A stretch of DNA of 64,000 bases from Thioalkalivibrio versutus (GTDB lineage Bacteria; Pseudomonadota; Gammaproteobacteria; Ectothiorhodospirales; Ectothiorhodospiraceae): assembly GCF_001999325.1 (NCBI RefSeq), contig NZ_MVAR01000005.1, positions 55,641 through 119,640 of the forward strand. Reading direction: 5' to 3'. A program made the translations under genes and the position numbers. Positions 1 to 8,326 of the stretch are shown in pieces (position 1 is the stretch's first letter; the number at the start of each line of letters is the position of its first letter). Below the pieces are notes generated by a model. That model did no database searches and was not told the DNA's origin. It saw only the letters and a list, made by a program, of their open reading frames with translations.

Positions 1-342
1 AACCCTGCGCGAGGGGGGCGCTCAGCGCGAATAGGCGCCATATTCGCGCTGTACGTTCAACCCGACGGCCGATGCGGCTCTACCGACAGTTGGTGCGCGG
101 TCTAGGGCGAATCGCGGCTTTCGGTCAACCTAACGCAGGGTACGACCGTTGATCCCACGAACCATATCTGGGAGCACCGCTGGCGCCGCCCACTCGCGCA
201 AGCTCACGATTACGGTCCAGGGCGAGTAGAACCCGACTCAGCCCCGCTCTACATGCACGGTAATCATCTCCCTCCGGACCTCATCGACGCGTACTCGGCT
301 CGACGAATGCCGCGAGGCCCGGGAAGGATTGAGACACGAAGC
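1..342. other. Non-coding left edge with a remnant of the rlmM 3' end
   Basis: No intact gene is seen here. Reading the minus strand from about 285 down to the TGA at 238-240 gives a peptide ending ITVHVERG, almost the same as the RlmM carboxy terminus (ITVHVERS) encoded at 1977-2010. The DNA match continues past the stop codon, since both copies share AGGGCGAGTA just beyond it. This is therefore a decayed second copy of the end of rlmM, and mgtE lies between the two copies in direct orientation. The first 216 bases show nothing I can name. Confidence 0.55.
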
Positions 343-1752
343 TCAGACCAGAATCAGCAGCGTCGCCAGCCCCAGGAATGACAGGAATCCGACCACGTCG
401 GTGACGGTCGTCAGGATGACCGCTCCGGAAAGTGCGGGGTCCATGCCGAGGCGTTTCAAGGTCAGCGGTATGGTGATCCCGGCCACGTTGGCCACCGTCA
501 TGTTGATGATGATCGCCAGGGTGATGATGAGGCTGATCGCCAGGTCCTGGAACCACAAATGGGCCACCAGGCCGACAACCAATGCCCAGATAATCCCGTT
601 GGCCAGGCCGACCCACAGCTCCTTGTTCAAGAGCCACCAGCGATTCGTACCGGCGATTTGACCCATGGCCAGGCCACGGATGACCACAGTCAGGGTCTGG
701 CTCCCGGCAATACCCCCCATGCTGGCCACCACGGGCATGAGTACCGCCAGGGCGACGACCTGCGAGAGCACGGCCTCGAACTGGCCAATGACGTAGGCGG
801 CCAGAAAGGCCGTTGCCAGATTGATGCCGAGCCAGATACCGCGACTGCGAATACTGAACCGGATCGGTGCGAACAGCTCGCCTTCTTCCTTGACCCCGGC
901 CATCCCGAGCAGGGTCGCGTCCGCATCCTCGCGCACGATCTCCATGATGTGGCTCATGTTCAGCTGACCGACGAGGACGCCTTCGGCGTCTACCACGGGC
1001 GCAAACGGCAGTTCCCGGGCACGCAGGATGGTTGCCGCCTTGCGGATATCCATGGTGTCGAGCAGGCACGTCGGCATGTACATGAAATCGGCAACCGTCC
1101 TTTTTTGATGGTTGCGCACGAGGTCGACCAGACGTAGCGAGCCAACGAGGCGGGCATCCTTGTCCGTGACCAGCAATTCCTGCGACTCGCTGTCCAGCGA
1201 GTGACTAATGCGTACAAACCGTTGAACGGCCTCGAGTGTTACATCCGGTTTCACATTGGTGGTTTCGGGATCCATGTAACGCCCGACCGCATCGTCATCG
1301 TAGCCATGAAGCGTCGTGACATGGTGTCGCACTCCCGCGGCCAGCGTTTCGATCACGGATTCTCGGATCGGATCGTCGATCGTGTCCAGGAGCTCCGCCA
1401 CCGTTTCCGGTGGAAGATCCTGCGCCAGGGCCGTGACCTCCTCGACCGGCATGTCCGCCATCAAATGCTCGCGGGCATCCACGCCGACTTCGGCCAATAC
1501 CTCCCCGCGCTGGTCTTGAGGTATGCAGGACCAGATGCGTTCCCGCTCACGGAATGGAAACGATTCCAGCAACAAGGCGATGGCCTGTTCATCCAGGCCT
1601 TGCAGGAAATCGCAGACAGCGGCTTGGGAGTCGGATTCGGCGAGCTGCGCCTGCAGGCCAAGCAACAACTCTTCGATCGTGGCGGAACCGTCACTGGCCG
1701 GAACCGAAGTCTCCCGTTGCGGATCAGGGGCGTCTTCGGTGGCGGGAGTCAT
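343..1752 (-). CDS. mgtE: Magnesium transporter MgtE
   Basis: Predicted 469-residue Mg2+ channel/transporter of the inner membrane. In order it has an acidic MgtE N domain (about residues 30-140), a pair of CBS domains (about 145-265, including the MDPETTNV and LLDTMDIRKA stretches), and five hydrophobic segments from about 295 to the end, with the family GGIAGSQT motif. Known members gate Mg2+ entry through Mg2+ bound to the N and CBS domains. The length is typical. The ATG at 1752 has AAGAGG about eight bases upstream. The gene stands alone between two copies of the rlmM 3' end and may have been inserted there. Confidence 0.95.
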   Translation of the reverse strand: MTPATEDAPDPQRETSVPASDGSATIEELLLGLQAQLAESDSQAAVCDFLQGLDEQAIALLLESFPFRERERIWSCIPQDQRGEVLAEVGVDAREHLMADMPVEEVTALAQDLPPETVAELLDTIDDPIRESVIETLAAGVRHHVTTLHGYDDDAVGRYMDPETTNVKPDVTLEAVQRFVRISHSLDSESQELLVTDKDARLVGSLRLVDLVRNHQKRTVADFMYMPTCLLDTMDIRKAATILRARELPFAPVVDAEGVLVGQLNMSHIMEIVREDADATLLGMAGVKEEGELFAPIRFSIRSRGIWLGINLATAFLAAYVIGQFEAVLSQVVALAVLMPVVASMGGIAGSQTLTVVIRGLAMGQIAGTNRWWLLNKELWVGLANGIIWALVVGLVAHLWFQDLAISLIITLAIIINMTVANVAGITIPLTLKRLGMDPALSGAVILTTVTDVVGFLSFLGLATLLILV

Positions 1753-1976
1753 TAGCAGGCCTCTTCAGTCCAGGTGCCGGGGTCCAACCGCAACCCTCTC
1801 CTGCGGTCCTGACATATGGTACATGGCCACCGCCCGGCCCGACGGGTGACCGCTAGGGTCGGACCACGGTAACCACCTGACTCCACGTATTTTTTGCCCA
1901 CAAAAACCACCCAATGAGACGCTTATTCGTGCAATTTCGGACGCAAAACGGTCGCGTCAGGGCGAGTACATCCAAT
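1753..1976. other. Spacer between rlmM and mgtE
   Basis: The 224-bp gap holds the mgtE ribosome binding site next to 1753. At its left end (about 1956-1976) is the 3' flank of rlmM that is repeated near 219-240. No gene or clear terminator was seen. Confidence 0.4.
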
Positions 1977-3053
1977 TCAGCTCCGCTCGACATGCACGGT
2001 GATCTCCTCGCGGTCGTGATAGAGCTGGCGCGCCCGCATCCGGTGGGTGATTCGGGCATCCAGCAGGCGTTCCTCGATGTGGTCGAGGCAGTCGTATACG
2101 GTCTGCCAGCGCTGTTTCATCGGCAGCTTGAGATTGAAGATGGCCTCGCGGCACCAGCCGGCCTCCAGCCAGTCCGCCATGCGTGCGGCCACCCGCGAGG
2201 GCTTGTCCACGATGTCGCAGACCAGCCAGGTGACCGATTTCGGTGGCACCCAGGAGAAGGCGTCCTCGCGGTGGTGCTCCACCTGGGTGGTTGCCATCAA
2301 CGTGGCATCCATCGGCCCGTTGTCTACTGCATGCACATACATACCGCGCCGCACCAACTGCCAGGTCCAGCCGCCCGGGGCTGCGCCCAGATCCACGGCC
2401 TGCATGCCCTGCGCCAGGCGCGCGTCCCAGGCATCCCGCGGGATGAAGGTGTGCCAGGCCTCCTCCAACTTCAGGGTCGACCGGCTGGGTGCCTCGCGCG
2501 GCGAGCGCAGGTGCAGGATCCCGCCCGGCCACTCGCTGCGCTCGCCGGGCCGGCTAAGGCCCAGTTGCACGCAGTCGCCGGAGTGCCAGAACACATGCAG
2601 GCGCAGCCCGCCTGCCTGCGCCCGCAGTACCCCGCGTTTGCGCAGGACGGAGGCCAGCGGGCGTTCCACGGCCTTGATCAACCGGCGCAGGCCCTTGCCC
2701 TCGTTGGTATCGGGCATCTCGTGCCAGATGGAATCCACCGGGCACCCGGCTGCAAACGCCTGTTCGATGATGGGCGTCAGCCGATCCGCGCGATCCAGGC
2801 CCTCGAGTGCGGGCAACGCCGGAAAGACCTGCCGCGCAAAGATCAATTCCGCGAACGGCAATGCGCGCGCCAGCGCCTCCACCGTGCAACCGGCCGGCTC
2901 GAAATGGACGTACCCGCTGCCTGGCTGCACCCGCGCAAAGCCACCCAGCCCCGCGCGCGCTGCCCGGTCGGTCAGCTCGGCCGTCAGGTCCGCCTCGAAG
3001 CCCGCGCGACAATACAGCAGCAGGCCGGAAAAGCCTGATCCGCTCGCTTCCAT
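1977..3053 (-). CDS. rlmM: 23S rRNA (cytidine-2498-2'-O)-methyltransferase RlmM
   Basis: Cytoplasmic SAM-dependent enzyme of 358 residues that 2'-O-methylates C2498 of 23S rRNA (known for the family). An amino-terminal THUMP-like region is followed by a Rossmann methyltransferase core with AVDLGAAPGGWTW as the SAM-binding loop, then PMDATL and CDIVDKPSRVA, and the LKLPMK stretch expected for a RrmJ-type catalytic lysine. The ATG at 3053 is chosen over a GTG at 3074 because AGGGG lies seven bases upstream of it. It sits downstream of soxB, separated by a terminator. A degraded copy of its last codons lies near 238-285. Confidence 0.93.
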   Translation of the reverse strand: MEASGSGFSGLLLYCRAGFEADLTAELTDRAARAGLGGFARVQPGSGYVHFEPAGCTVEALARALPFAELIFARQVFPALPALEGLDRADRLTPIIEQAFAAGCPVDSIWHEMPDTNEGKGLRRLIKAVERPLASVLRKRGVLRAQAGGLRLHVFWHSGDCVQLGLSRPGERSEWPGGILHLRSPREAPSRSTLKLEEAWHTFIPRDAWDARLAQGMQAVDLGAAPGGWTWQLVRRGMYVHAVDNGPMDATLMATTQVEHHREDAFSWVPPKSVTWLVCDIVDKPSRVAARMADWLEAGWCREAIFNLKLPMKQRWQTVYDCLDHIEERLLDARITHRMRARQLYHDREEITVHVERS

Positions 3054-3076
3054 CCCAGAACCCCTCTCCCACACAC

Positions 3077-3111
3077 AAAAAACCGCCGTACACCCGAATG
3101 GTGCACGGCGG
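3077..3111 (-). terminator. Intrinsic terminator after soxB
   Basis: The stem CCGCCGT (3083-3089) pairs with ACGGCGG (3105-3111), with further CACC/GGTG pairing inside. Six A residues on the plus strand (3077-3082) become the U tract of a minus-strand transcript. It lies 47 bp past the soxB stop codon. Confidence 0.85.
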
Positions 3112-3157
3112 CTGCGAGACTACCCGGACCGCTTGCGCGGGCCAAGCCAAACGCCGA

Positions 3158-4891
3158 TCAGCGATCCAGGCCAGGATCACCCGCCACGTTCTTCAGCTTC
3201 GGCAGATAGGGCTTGCCGGGGCTGATGGTTTCGCGATCACGCAGATACCCGGCGACCACCTCCCAGACCGGATCGGTATCCAGCGGCTCGTGGACATTGG
3301 CCCAGCCGGCCACCACGTAGTTCTTGTCCGGGTCCAGCGGCTCACCGTTGATGTGCATGTCGCTGATACGGCTACCCATCGATTCGTGCGGATCGATGGT
3401 GTATTCGATGCCGGAGGTTCGCACCATGTCCCCGCCGCGGTGATGGTAGGGATTGGCATTGAAGATCGAGTTGGCCACGTCCTCCAGGGCATTCTTGAGC
3501 TGCGCACCGGTCATCTCGTTGCGCTGCGTCTCCGAATAGGTGGTCGCGGTCTGCGTCATCAACTCCTCGAAGGTGATGGGCGAACCCGGCAGGACGCTAA
3601 TGCCCCAGCGGAAGCCGGGCGACAGGGCCACCTCGGCATCCATTTCCTTGATCATCGCATCCATGATGACCTCGTCGAAGGTACCGTTGAAGTTGCCGCG
3701 GCGGTAAAGAACACCGTCGGTTACGGCCAGTTCTTCATTCAGTTTGTCCTCATAGGGCTCGCGCACCGAGCGGATGTGCTCCTCCATCTCGGCATCCGCC
3801 TCGATCAGGTTGGAGAACACCGGCAGCAGCGTGAACTTGTAGTCGCGGATGCCGCTGTCGGTCACGTCGAGATCCATCACGCCAAGGAACTTGCCATTGG
3901 AACCGGCATTGGTGACCAGCGTGGTCTCGCCGCCGACATTCTCGATCTCCATCGCGCCCGGCACCGCGTCATGCGTGTGCCCGCCCATGATGATGTCCAC
4001 ATCGCGCAGGCGACGGGCCATCTCCATGTCGGTGACCATCCCGTTGTGCGACAGGATCGCCACCACCTTGGCGCCCTTCTCGCGGCACTCGTCGATCATG
4101 CGCTGCATGTTCTCGTCGCGGATGCCGAAGCTCCAGTCCGGGAACATGTAGTCGGGGTTGGCCACGGATGTATAGGGAAACGCCTGGCCGATCACGGCGA
4201 CCGGCACGCCATTCATCTCGCGGATGGTATAGGGCTCGAACACCGGGTCGCCCCAGTCGCGATCCTCGATGTTCTGCGCCAGGAACTCGATGTTGTTGGG
4301 TTTGAAGTCGTTTTCGATGATCTCCATCACCCGCTCGTCGCCGAAGGTGAACTCCCAGTGGCCGACCATGATGTCCACGCCCAGTAGTTTCTGCGCATCG
4401 ACCATGTCCTGCCCGTTCGTCCACAGCGATGTCGCGGAGCCCTGCCAGGTGTCGCCACCATCCAGCAGCAGGGAATTCGGGCGCTCCGCGCGCAGCTTCT
4501 GGATCAGCGTGGACAGATGGGAGAACCCACCCAGACGACCGTATTTCTCGGCCGCATACTTGAAGTCCATATGGGTGACAGCATGCGCCAGCGGCGTGCC
4601 CGGCTGGATATCAAAATATTCGAGCATGTCCTTGCCGGCCAGCACCGGCGGCTTGCCCTGCATGTCGCCCACGCCGATGTTCACGTCCGGCTCGCGGAAG
4701 TGCACCGGCTTCAGCTGCGCGTGGCAGTCGGTGTAGTGCAACAGCGACACGTTGCCGAATTTCGGCAGGTCGTACATGTTCGCATCGGCCGGCTTCCAGG
4801 ACCCCTTCTCGCCAGCCCAGGCATTCATCGAGAAGCCGGCGGCACTGGCCGCGACCATGGCTTCGAGAAACTCTCTGCGCGTAAGACTCAT
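3158..4891 (-). CDS. soxB: Thiosulfohydrolase SoxB
   Basis: Periplasmic dimanganese enzyme of the Sox thiosulfate-oxidation pathway. In the family it releases sulfate from sulfane-sulfur conjugates on SoxY. The 577-residue protein opens with a Tat signal (TRREFLE followed by a hydrophobic stretch ending near NAWAG). The metallophosphatase core shows HYTDCHAQ, LDGGDTWQGS, VGHWEFTFG, LSHNGM and GGHTHD; the carboxy half is the 5'-nucleotidase-type domain. The start has AAGGAG six bases upstream. It has its own terminator and no other sox gene adjacent, so the SoxYZ and SoxAX partners must be encoded elsewhere. Upstream is a candidate FNR-controlled small RNA. Confidence 0.97.
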   Translation of the reverse strand: MSLTRREFLEAMVAASAAGFSMNAWAGEKGSWKPADANMYDLPKFGNVSLLHYTDCHAQLKPVHFREPDVNIGVGDMQGKPPVLAGKDMLEYFDIQPGTPLAHAVTHMDFKYAAEKYGRLGGFSHLSTLIQKLRAERPNSLLLDGGDTWQGSATSLWTNGQDMVDAQKLLGVDIMVGHWEFTFGDERVMEIIENDFKPNNIEFLAQNIEDRDWGDPVFEPYTIREMNGVPVAVIGQAFPYTSVANPDYMFPDWSFGIRDENMQRMIDECREKGAKVVAILSHNGMVTDMEMARRLRDVDIIMGGHTHDAVPGAMEIENVGGETTLVTNAGSNGKFLGVMDLDVTDSGIRDYKFTLLPVFSNLIEADAEMEEHIRSVREPYEDKLNEELAVTDGVLYRRGNFNGTFDEVIMDAMIKEMDAEVALSPGFRWGISVLPGSPITFEELMTQTATTYSETQRNEMTGAQLKNALEDVANSIFNANPYHHRGGDMVRTSGIEYTIDPHESMGSRISDMHINGEPLDPDKNYVVAGWANVHEPLDTDPVWEVVAGYLRDRETISPGKPYLPKLKNVAGDPGLDR

Positions 4892-5123
4892 ATGGATCTC
4901 CTTGGTGGCTTGGTTTTATCCGGGACGCCAATCGCACCCCTTACCAAGCTCCCGACGCACGGCCACCGCGAATGTTCCCCGGACCGGGCGGGGGAATGCG
5001 CACAACAAAAGCGTATTTTCGCGCTGTTTGATGGAGATCGGGAGGAAAACACGCCATTTCCTGAGTGTTGGCGAATTTCCATCTTTTTGCCAGGCCCGTC
5101 ACATTTCGCACCGGTGCAGACAC
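4892..5123. other. soxB upstream region
   Basis: This 232-bp stretch lies between soxB and the small-RNA terminator. It carries the soxB Shine-Dalgarno (AAGGAG near 4898-4903) and presumably the soxB promoter; I could not pick a convincing -35/-10 pair. No coding potential is seen. Confidence 0.4.
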
Positions 5124-5153
5124 AAAAAAGCCTGCTATCCGGAGATAGCAGGC
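5124..5153 (-). terminator. Strong intrinsic terminator
   Basis: GCCTGCTATC (5130-5139) pairs perfectly with GATAGCAGGC (5144-5153) around a four-base loop, followed on the minus strand by six U residues (A run at 5124-5129). It would end the candidate small RNA and any read-through from the aldolase gene. Confidence 0.9.
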
Positions 5154-5244
5154 CAAGACGCGACATACACCGTCGGAAGCAATCGGCCCGCAGCGCACGC
5201 TGGGGGATCGTGCATCCCTTGCTGGGCCGAGGATCGGATCCGAC
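5124..5244 (-). ncRNA. Candidate FNR-regulated small RNA, about 121 nt
   Basis: Predicted transcript from 5244 down to the U tract at 5124-5129. Visible pairings are: GTCGGA (5244-5239) with TCCGAC (5177-5172); TCGGCCC (5230-5224) with GGGCCGA (5189-5183); AGC (5223-5221) with GCT (5194-5192); and a hairpin GCACG (5213-5209) / CGTGC (5199-5195) whose nine-base loop AUCCCCCAG exposes five C residues. It ends in a 10-bp terminator stem. No open reading frame of note is present. The size, FNR box and terminator recall enteric FnrS, but no sequence homology is claimed. Alternatives are a 3'-UTR product of the upstream aldolase gene or an attenuated leader of soxB. Confidence 0.55.
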
Positions 5245-5250
5245 GATCTC

Positions 5251-5292
5251 AGGCTAGTCAGCCTTCCGACGGTCTTTCTTGATCCAGATCAA
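5251..5292 (-). promoter_or_regulatory. FNR/Anr box and class II promoter
   Basis: TTGATCCAGATCAA at 5279-5292 is a perfect match to the FNR consensus (TTGAT, four bases, ATCAA). On the minus strand TAGCCT at 5256-5251 fits a -10 hexamer at its key first, second and last bases. With that -10 the start falls at 5244 (a G), and the box centre is exactly -41.5, the class II activator position. There is no plus-strand gene for the box to serve. Confidence 0.65.
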
Positions 5293-5347
5293 TATATACG
5301 CCGATCCGTTTGCCGCGCTTGCGAACCGCGGTTGGCAGGCGGCGACC

Positions 5348-6352
5348 TCAGGCCCCGTACTTTCCCTGGGCCGCCAGCCCGTTGTCCCGGGCGCGCTCGA
5401 ACACCGTCTGCTGGGCCTTCTCGAAATTGGCGGCGGGATCCTTGCCCCAAAGCTCCATCGCGGCCTGCTGCATGCCACGGCCATAGGAGAAGGACAGCGG
5501 CCACGGTGTCCCACCGATCTGGTTCATGGCGTCCAGGTGGTTGGTGGCATCGGCGTCGCTCTGCCCCCCCGAGAGGAACACCACCCCCGGCAGGATGGCA
5601 GGCACGGCGGATTCCAGGCAGCGCAGGGTCGCATGGGCGACGTCCTCGACACTGGCCTGCTCGGGGCAGTCCTTGCCCGGCAGCACCATGCTGGCCTTGA
5701 GGATGGTGCCCTCGAGCAGCACGTGATGCTCGTACAGCGCCCGGAACACGGCGCGCTGGGTCGCCTCGGTCACGCCGTAACAGGTCTCGATGTCATGGTC
5801 GCCATCCATCAGGACCTCCGGCTCCACGATCGGCACGATCCCGTGCTCCTGGCACAGTGCGGCATACCGTGCCAGGGCATGCGCATTCGACTCGATGCAG
5901 GTATCCGTGGGCATGGTCTCGCCAATGGTGATGACCGCGCGCCATTTGGCGAACCGGGCCCCCATCCGCGCGTACTCCTCGAGCCGCTCGCGCAGCCCGT
6001 CCAGACCCTCGGTCACCTTCTCCCCGGGGAAGCCGGCCAGATCCTTCGCGCCGGTATCGACCTTGATGCCGGGCAGGATGCCGGCCTCGTTCATCACGTC
6101 CACGAACGGCTTGCCGTCACGGGTGGACTGGCGAAGCGTCTCGTCATACAGGATCGCGCCCGAGATGTACTCCTTCAGCTTCGGCGTCGTCAGCAACAGC
6201 TCGCGGTACGTGCGGCGGTTCTCCTCGGTATTCTCGACACCGACCGCGCCCAGGCGCTTGGCAATCGTCCCGGTGGATTCATCAATGGCGATGATGCCCT
6301 TGCCGGGGGCCACCATCGCTTCGGCCGTCTCTACCAACTGATCGATCTTCAT
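5348..6352 (-). CDS. Class I fructose-bisphosphate aldolase
   Basis: Cytoplasmic 334-residue Schiff-base aldolase, cleaving fructose 1,6-bisphosphate or condensing triose phosphates. In an autotroph it may also serve the Calvin cycle and gluconeogenesis (inference). It shows the family's GIIAIDESTGTI opening, WRAVI, EPEVLMDGDHD, and the Schiff-base lysine in EGTILKASM; FLSGGQS follows. Length matches animal-type class I aldolases found in proteobacteria. An open frame continues upstream, but the ATG at 6352 has AAGGAG seven bases before it and begins the recognisable MKIDQL sequence. Confidence 0.95.
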   Translation of the reverse strand: MKIDQLVETAEAMVAPGKGIIAIDESTGTIAKRLGAVGVENTEENRRTYRELLLTTPKLKEYISGAILYDETLRQSTRDGKPFVDVMNEAGILPGIKVDTGAKDLAGFPGEKVTEGLDGLRERLEEYARMGARFAKWRAVITIGETMPTDTCIESNAHALARYAALCQEHGIVPIVEPEVLMDGDHDIETCYGVTEATQRAVFRALYEHHVLLEGTILKASMVLPGKDCPEQASVEDVAHATLRCLESAVPAILPGVVFLSGGQSDADATNHLDAMNQIGGTPWPLSFSYGRGMQQAAMELWGKDPAANFEKAQQTVFERARDNGLAAQGKYGA

Positions 6353-6491
6353 GCCTGCTCCTTGGGTTTCTGCGTGGAACTGCCTTCGAAGAGTAGTCAC
6401 CCTCCGCGGGTTCTTCCAACCCGACAGGGAAAACCCCACCACAGTTTCCGGAACAGCACGAAAGGCCGTGTGCACGGCGCACGAAAACCGC

Positions 6492-7679
6492 TCAGGCGTA
6501 CTCGCCCGCGGCGTGTCCGGAGGCCCAAGCCCACTGGAAGTTGTGGCCACCCAGGTGCCCGGTTACATCCACCACCTCGCCAATGAAGTAAAGGCCCGGG
6601 ATCGTCCGGCACTCCATCGTCTTGGATGACAGCGCAGCGGTATCCACCCCGCCCAGGGTGACCTCCGCCGTACGATAACCCTCGGTCCCTGCGGGCCACA
6701 CCGTCCATGGCTGACAAGCGGCCACTACCTGCTCGATATCCGCGTTGCTCAAGTGCTCCAGCGCCCGGTTCTCCACCCACAACTCGCACCAGCGCTGCGC
6801 AACCCGGCGCGTCAGCTGCTCGCCCAGCACACTCTTGAGCTCCAGCTTCGGACGCTGCTCGCGCAGTTCGCGCAGATGCGCCGCCAGATCGATGCCCGGG
6901 AACAGGTCGATCGCCACCGCCTGCCCCTCCTCCCAATAGGACGACGCCTGCAACACCGCCGGCCCGCTCAATCCCCGATGCGTGAACAGCAGATTTTCGC
7001 GAAACCCCATGCCCCCGGCCGTCGTCACCGTATCCAGCGCCACACCCGAAAGCCCCTCCAGCTCCTCCAGGGGCCGCCCGCTCAGGGTGAACGGCACCAG
7101 GGCCGGACGGGTTGGCTGCACCGGCAGCCCCAGCGAACGCGCGAGGTCCAGCCCAAAGCCGGTGGCCCCCATGCGCGGGATGGAATAGCCGCCCGTGGCA
7201 ATCACCAGCGACTCGCAGACAATGGTCTCCGCACCGGCCTGCAGGCGGTGCGGCGAGCCCGTTTCCACATCCGTCACCGGCGTGTCCGTGCGCACCGTGA
7301 CACCGGCCGCCGCGCACTCGTCCAGCAGCATCCGCACGATATCCTTCGACGAATGGTCGCAGAACAGCTGGCCCAGCTTCTTCTCGTGGTAGGGAATGCC
7401 GTGCTTTTCCACCAGGGCGATGAAGTCCCACTGGCTGTAGCGGCTGAGCGCGGACTTCACGAAATGCGGGTTCGCGGAGATGAAATTCTCCGGCTCGCAG
7501 TACATGTTGGTGAAGTTGCAGCGGCCGCCACCCGACATCAGGATCTTCTTCCCGACCCGGTTGGCGTGGTCCAGAACCAGCACCCGGCGCCCGCGGTCGC
7601 CCGCCGTCAGGGCACACATCAGCCCGGCCGCCCCGCCCCCGATCACGACCACATCGAAATGCTTCGCCGCCTCACTCAT
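6492..7679 (-). CDS. HI0933/YhiN-family flavoprotein
   Basis: A 395-residue FAD-dependent protein of the HI0933-like family, often annotated as aminoacetone oxidase or BaiN/YhiN. The physiological reaction is unsettled for most members. The Rossmann FAD motif VIGGGAAGLMCA is at about residues 12-23, followed by GKKILMSGGGRCNFTN, and near the carboxy end GLYFIGEVVDVTGHLGGHN closes the FAD site. Cytoplasmic, with no membrane segment. No clear Shine-Dalgarno is visible. It is 139 bp upstream of the aldolase gene on the same strand. Confidence 0.88.
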   Translation of the reverse strand: MSEAAKHFDVVVIGGGAAGLMCALTAGDRGRRVLVLDHANRVGKKILMSGGGRCNFTNMYCEPENFISANPHFVKSALSRYSQWDFIALVEKHGIPYHEKKLGQLFCDHSSKDIVRMLLDECAAAGVTVRTDTPVTDVETGSPHRLQAGAETIVCESLVIATGGYSIPRMGATGFGLDLARSLGLPVQPTRPALVPFTLSGRPLEELEGLSGVALDTVTTAGGMGFRENLLFTHRGLSGPAVLQASSYWEEGQAVAIDLFPGIDLAAHLRELREQRPKLELKSVLGEQLTRRVAQRWCELWVENRALEHLSNADIEQVVAACQPWTVWPAGTEGYRTAEVTLGGVDTAALSSKTMECRTIPGLYFIGEVVDVTGHLGGHNFQWAWASGHAAGEYA

Positions 7680-7728
7680 GGCGCGCGTTGCGGCTCGAAC
7701 CGGGAGTCGGGCGTCGTCCCTGGCACAA

Positions 7729-8277
7729 TCAGCGCACCCACTCCTTGCGCACCACCAGGGTCTGCGCGATCAGGTCATGCAAGGCCTGCCGACGCTTGGT
7801 AAAGGCCACCATGATGTAGCCGATCATCAGGATCAGCCCGGACAGGATGGTCGCGAAATGCCGCCCGGTCGCACGCAGGAACGAGATCCGCTCGCCCTGG
7901 AAGTCCACCACCCGCAGCCCGAACACCATCTTGCCCAGCGTCGCCTGGTACTGGGAGCTGTGCATGCCGGCCCAGTACAGCCAGGCCACCACGACATTCA
8001 CCAGAAACCAGGCCGCCTCCCCCGGCGGCACGGGATCATCCGGCCCGCGCGCAGCCAGGGTCTCCGGGCTGATCAGCGCCTGCGCCACGATCTGCGGCAC
8101 CCCGATAATCACCGCATCCAGCAGATAGGCCCCCACGCGCACCCAGAAGCCACCGTAGGCCGCGCGCGCCTCGGGCGGGCCGTCGTCACTACCGACTCCG
8201 GCCGCCAGTGGCGCACCACACTGAATACAAAACCGCGCCTCTGGTGGGTTCTGCTTGCCACACTGTCCACAATCCAT
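7729..8277 (-). CDS. RDD-family membrane protein with zinc ribbon
   Basis: A 182-residue protein. A short amino-terminal zinc ribbon (CGQCGK at 3-8 and CIQCGA at about 17-22, four cysteines) is followed by an RDD domain with about three hydrophobic segments (WVRVGAYLLDAVIIG, WFLVNVVVAWLYWAG, FATILSGLILMIGYIMVAF). The LGKMVFGLRVVD stretch is typical of the family. Function is unknown; some RDD proteins are linked to Na+/H+ exchange. GGAGAG lies nine bases upstream of the start. It lies 49 bp downstream of the phospholipase D-like gene and is probably co-transcribed with it. Confidence 0.82.
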   Translation of the reverse strand: MDCGQCGKQNPPEARFCIQCGAPLAAGVGSDDGPPEARAAYGGFWVRVGAYLLDAVIIGVPQIVAQALISPETLAARGPDDPVPPGEAAWFLVNVVVAWLYWAGMHSSQYQATLGKMVFGLRVVDFQGERISFLRATGRHFATILSGLILMIGYIMVAFTKRRQALHDLIAQTLVVRKEWVR

Positions 8278-8326
8278 GATGTCTCGCTCTCCCTTTATGT
8301 TGTGCGCTCTCGCCGGGACGGTCCGC

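Noticed and set aside
134..229. Carboxy-terminal end of a gene running in from the left edge
   Set aside because: The plus-strand frame ending at the TAG at 227-229 is closed by a stop at 131-133 and has no recognisable content.
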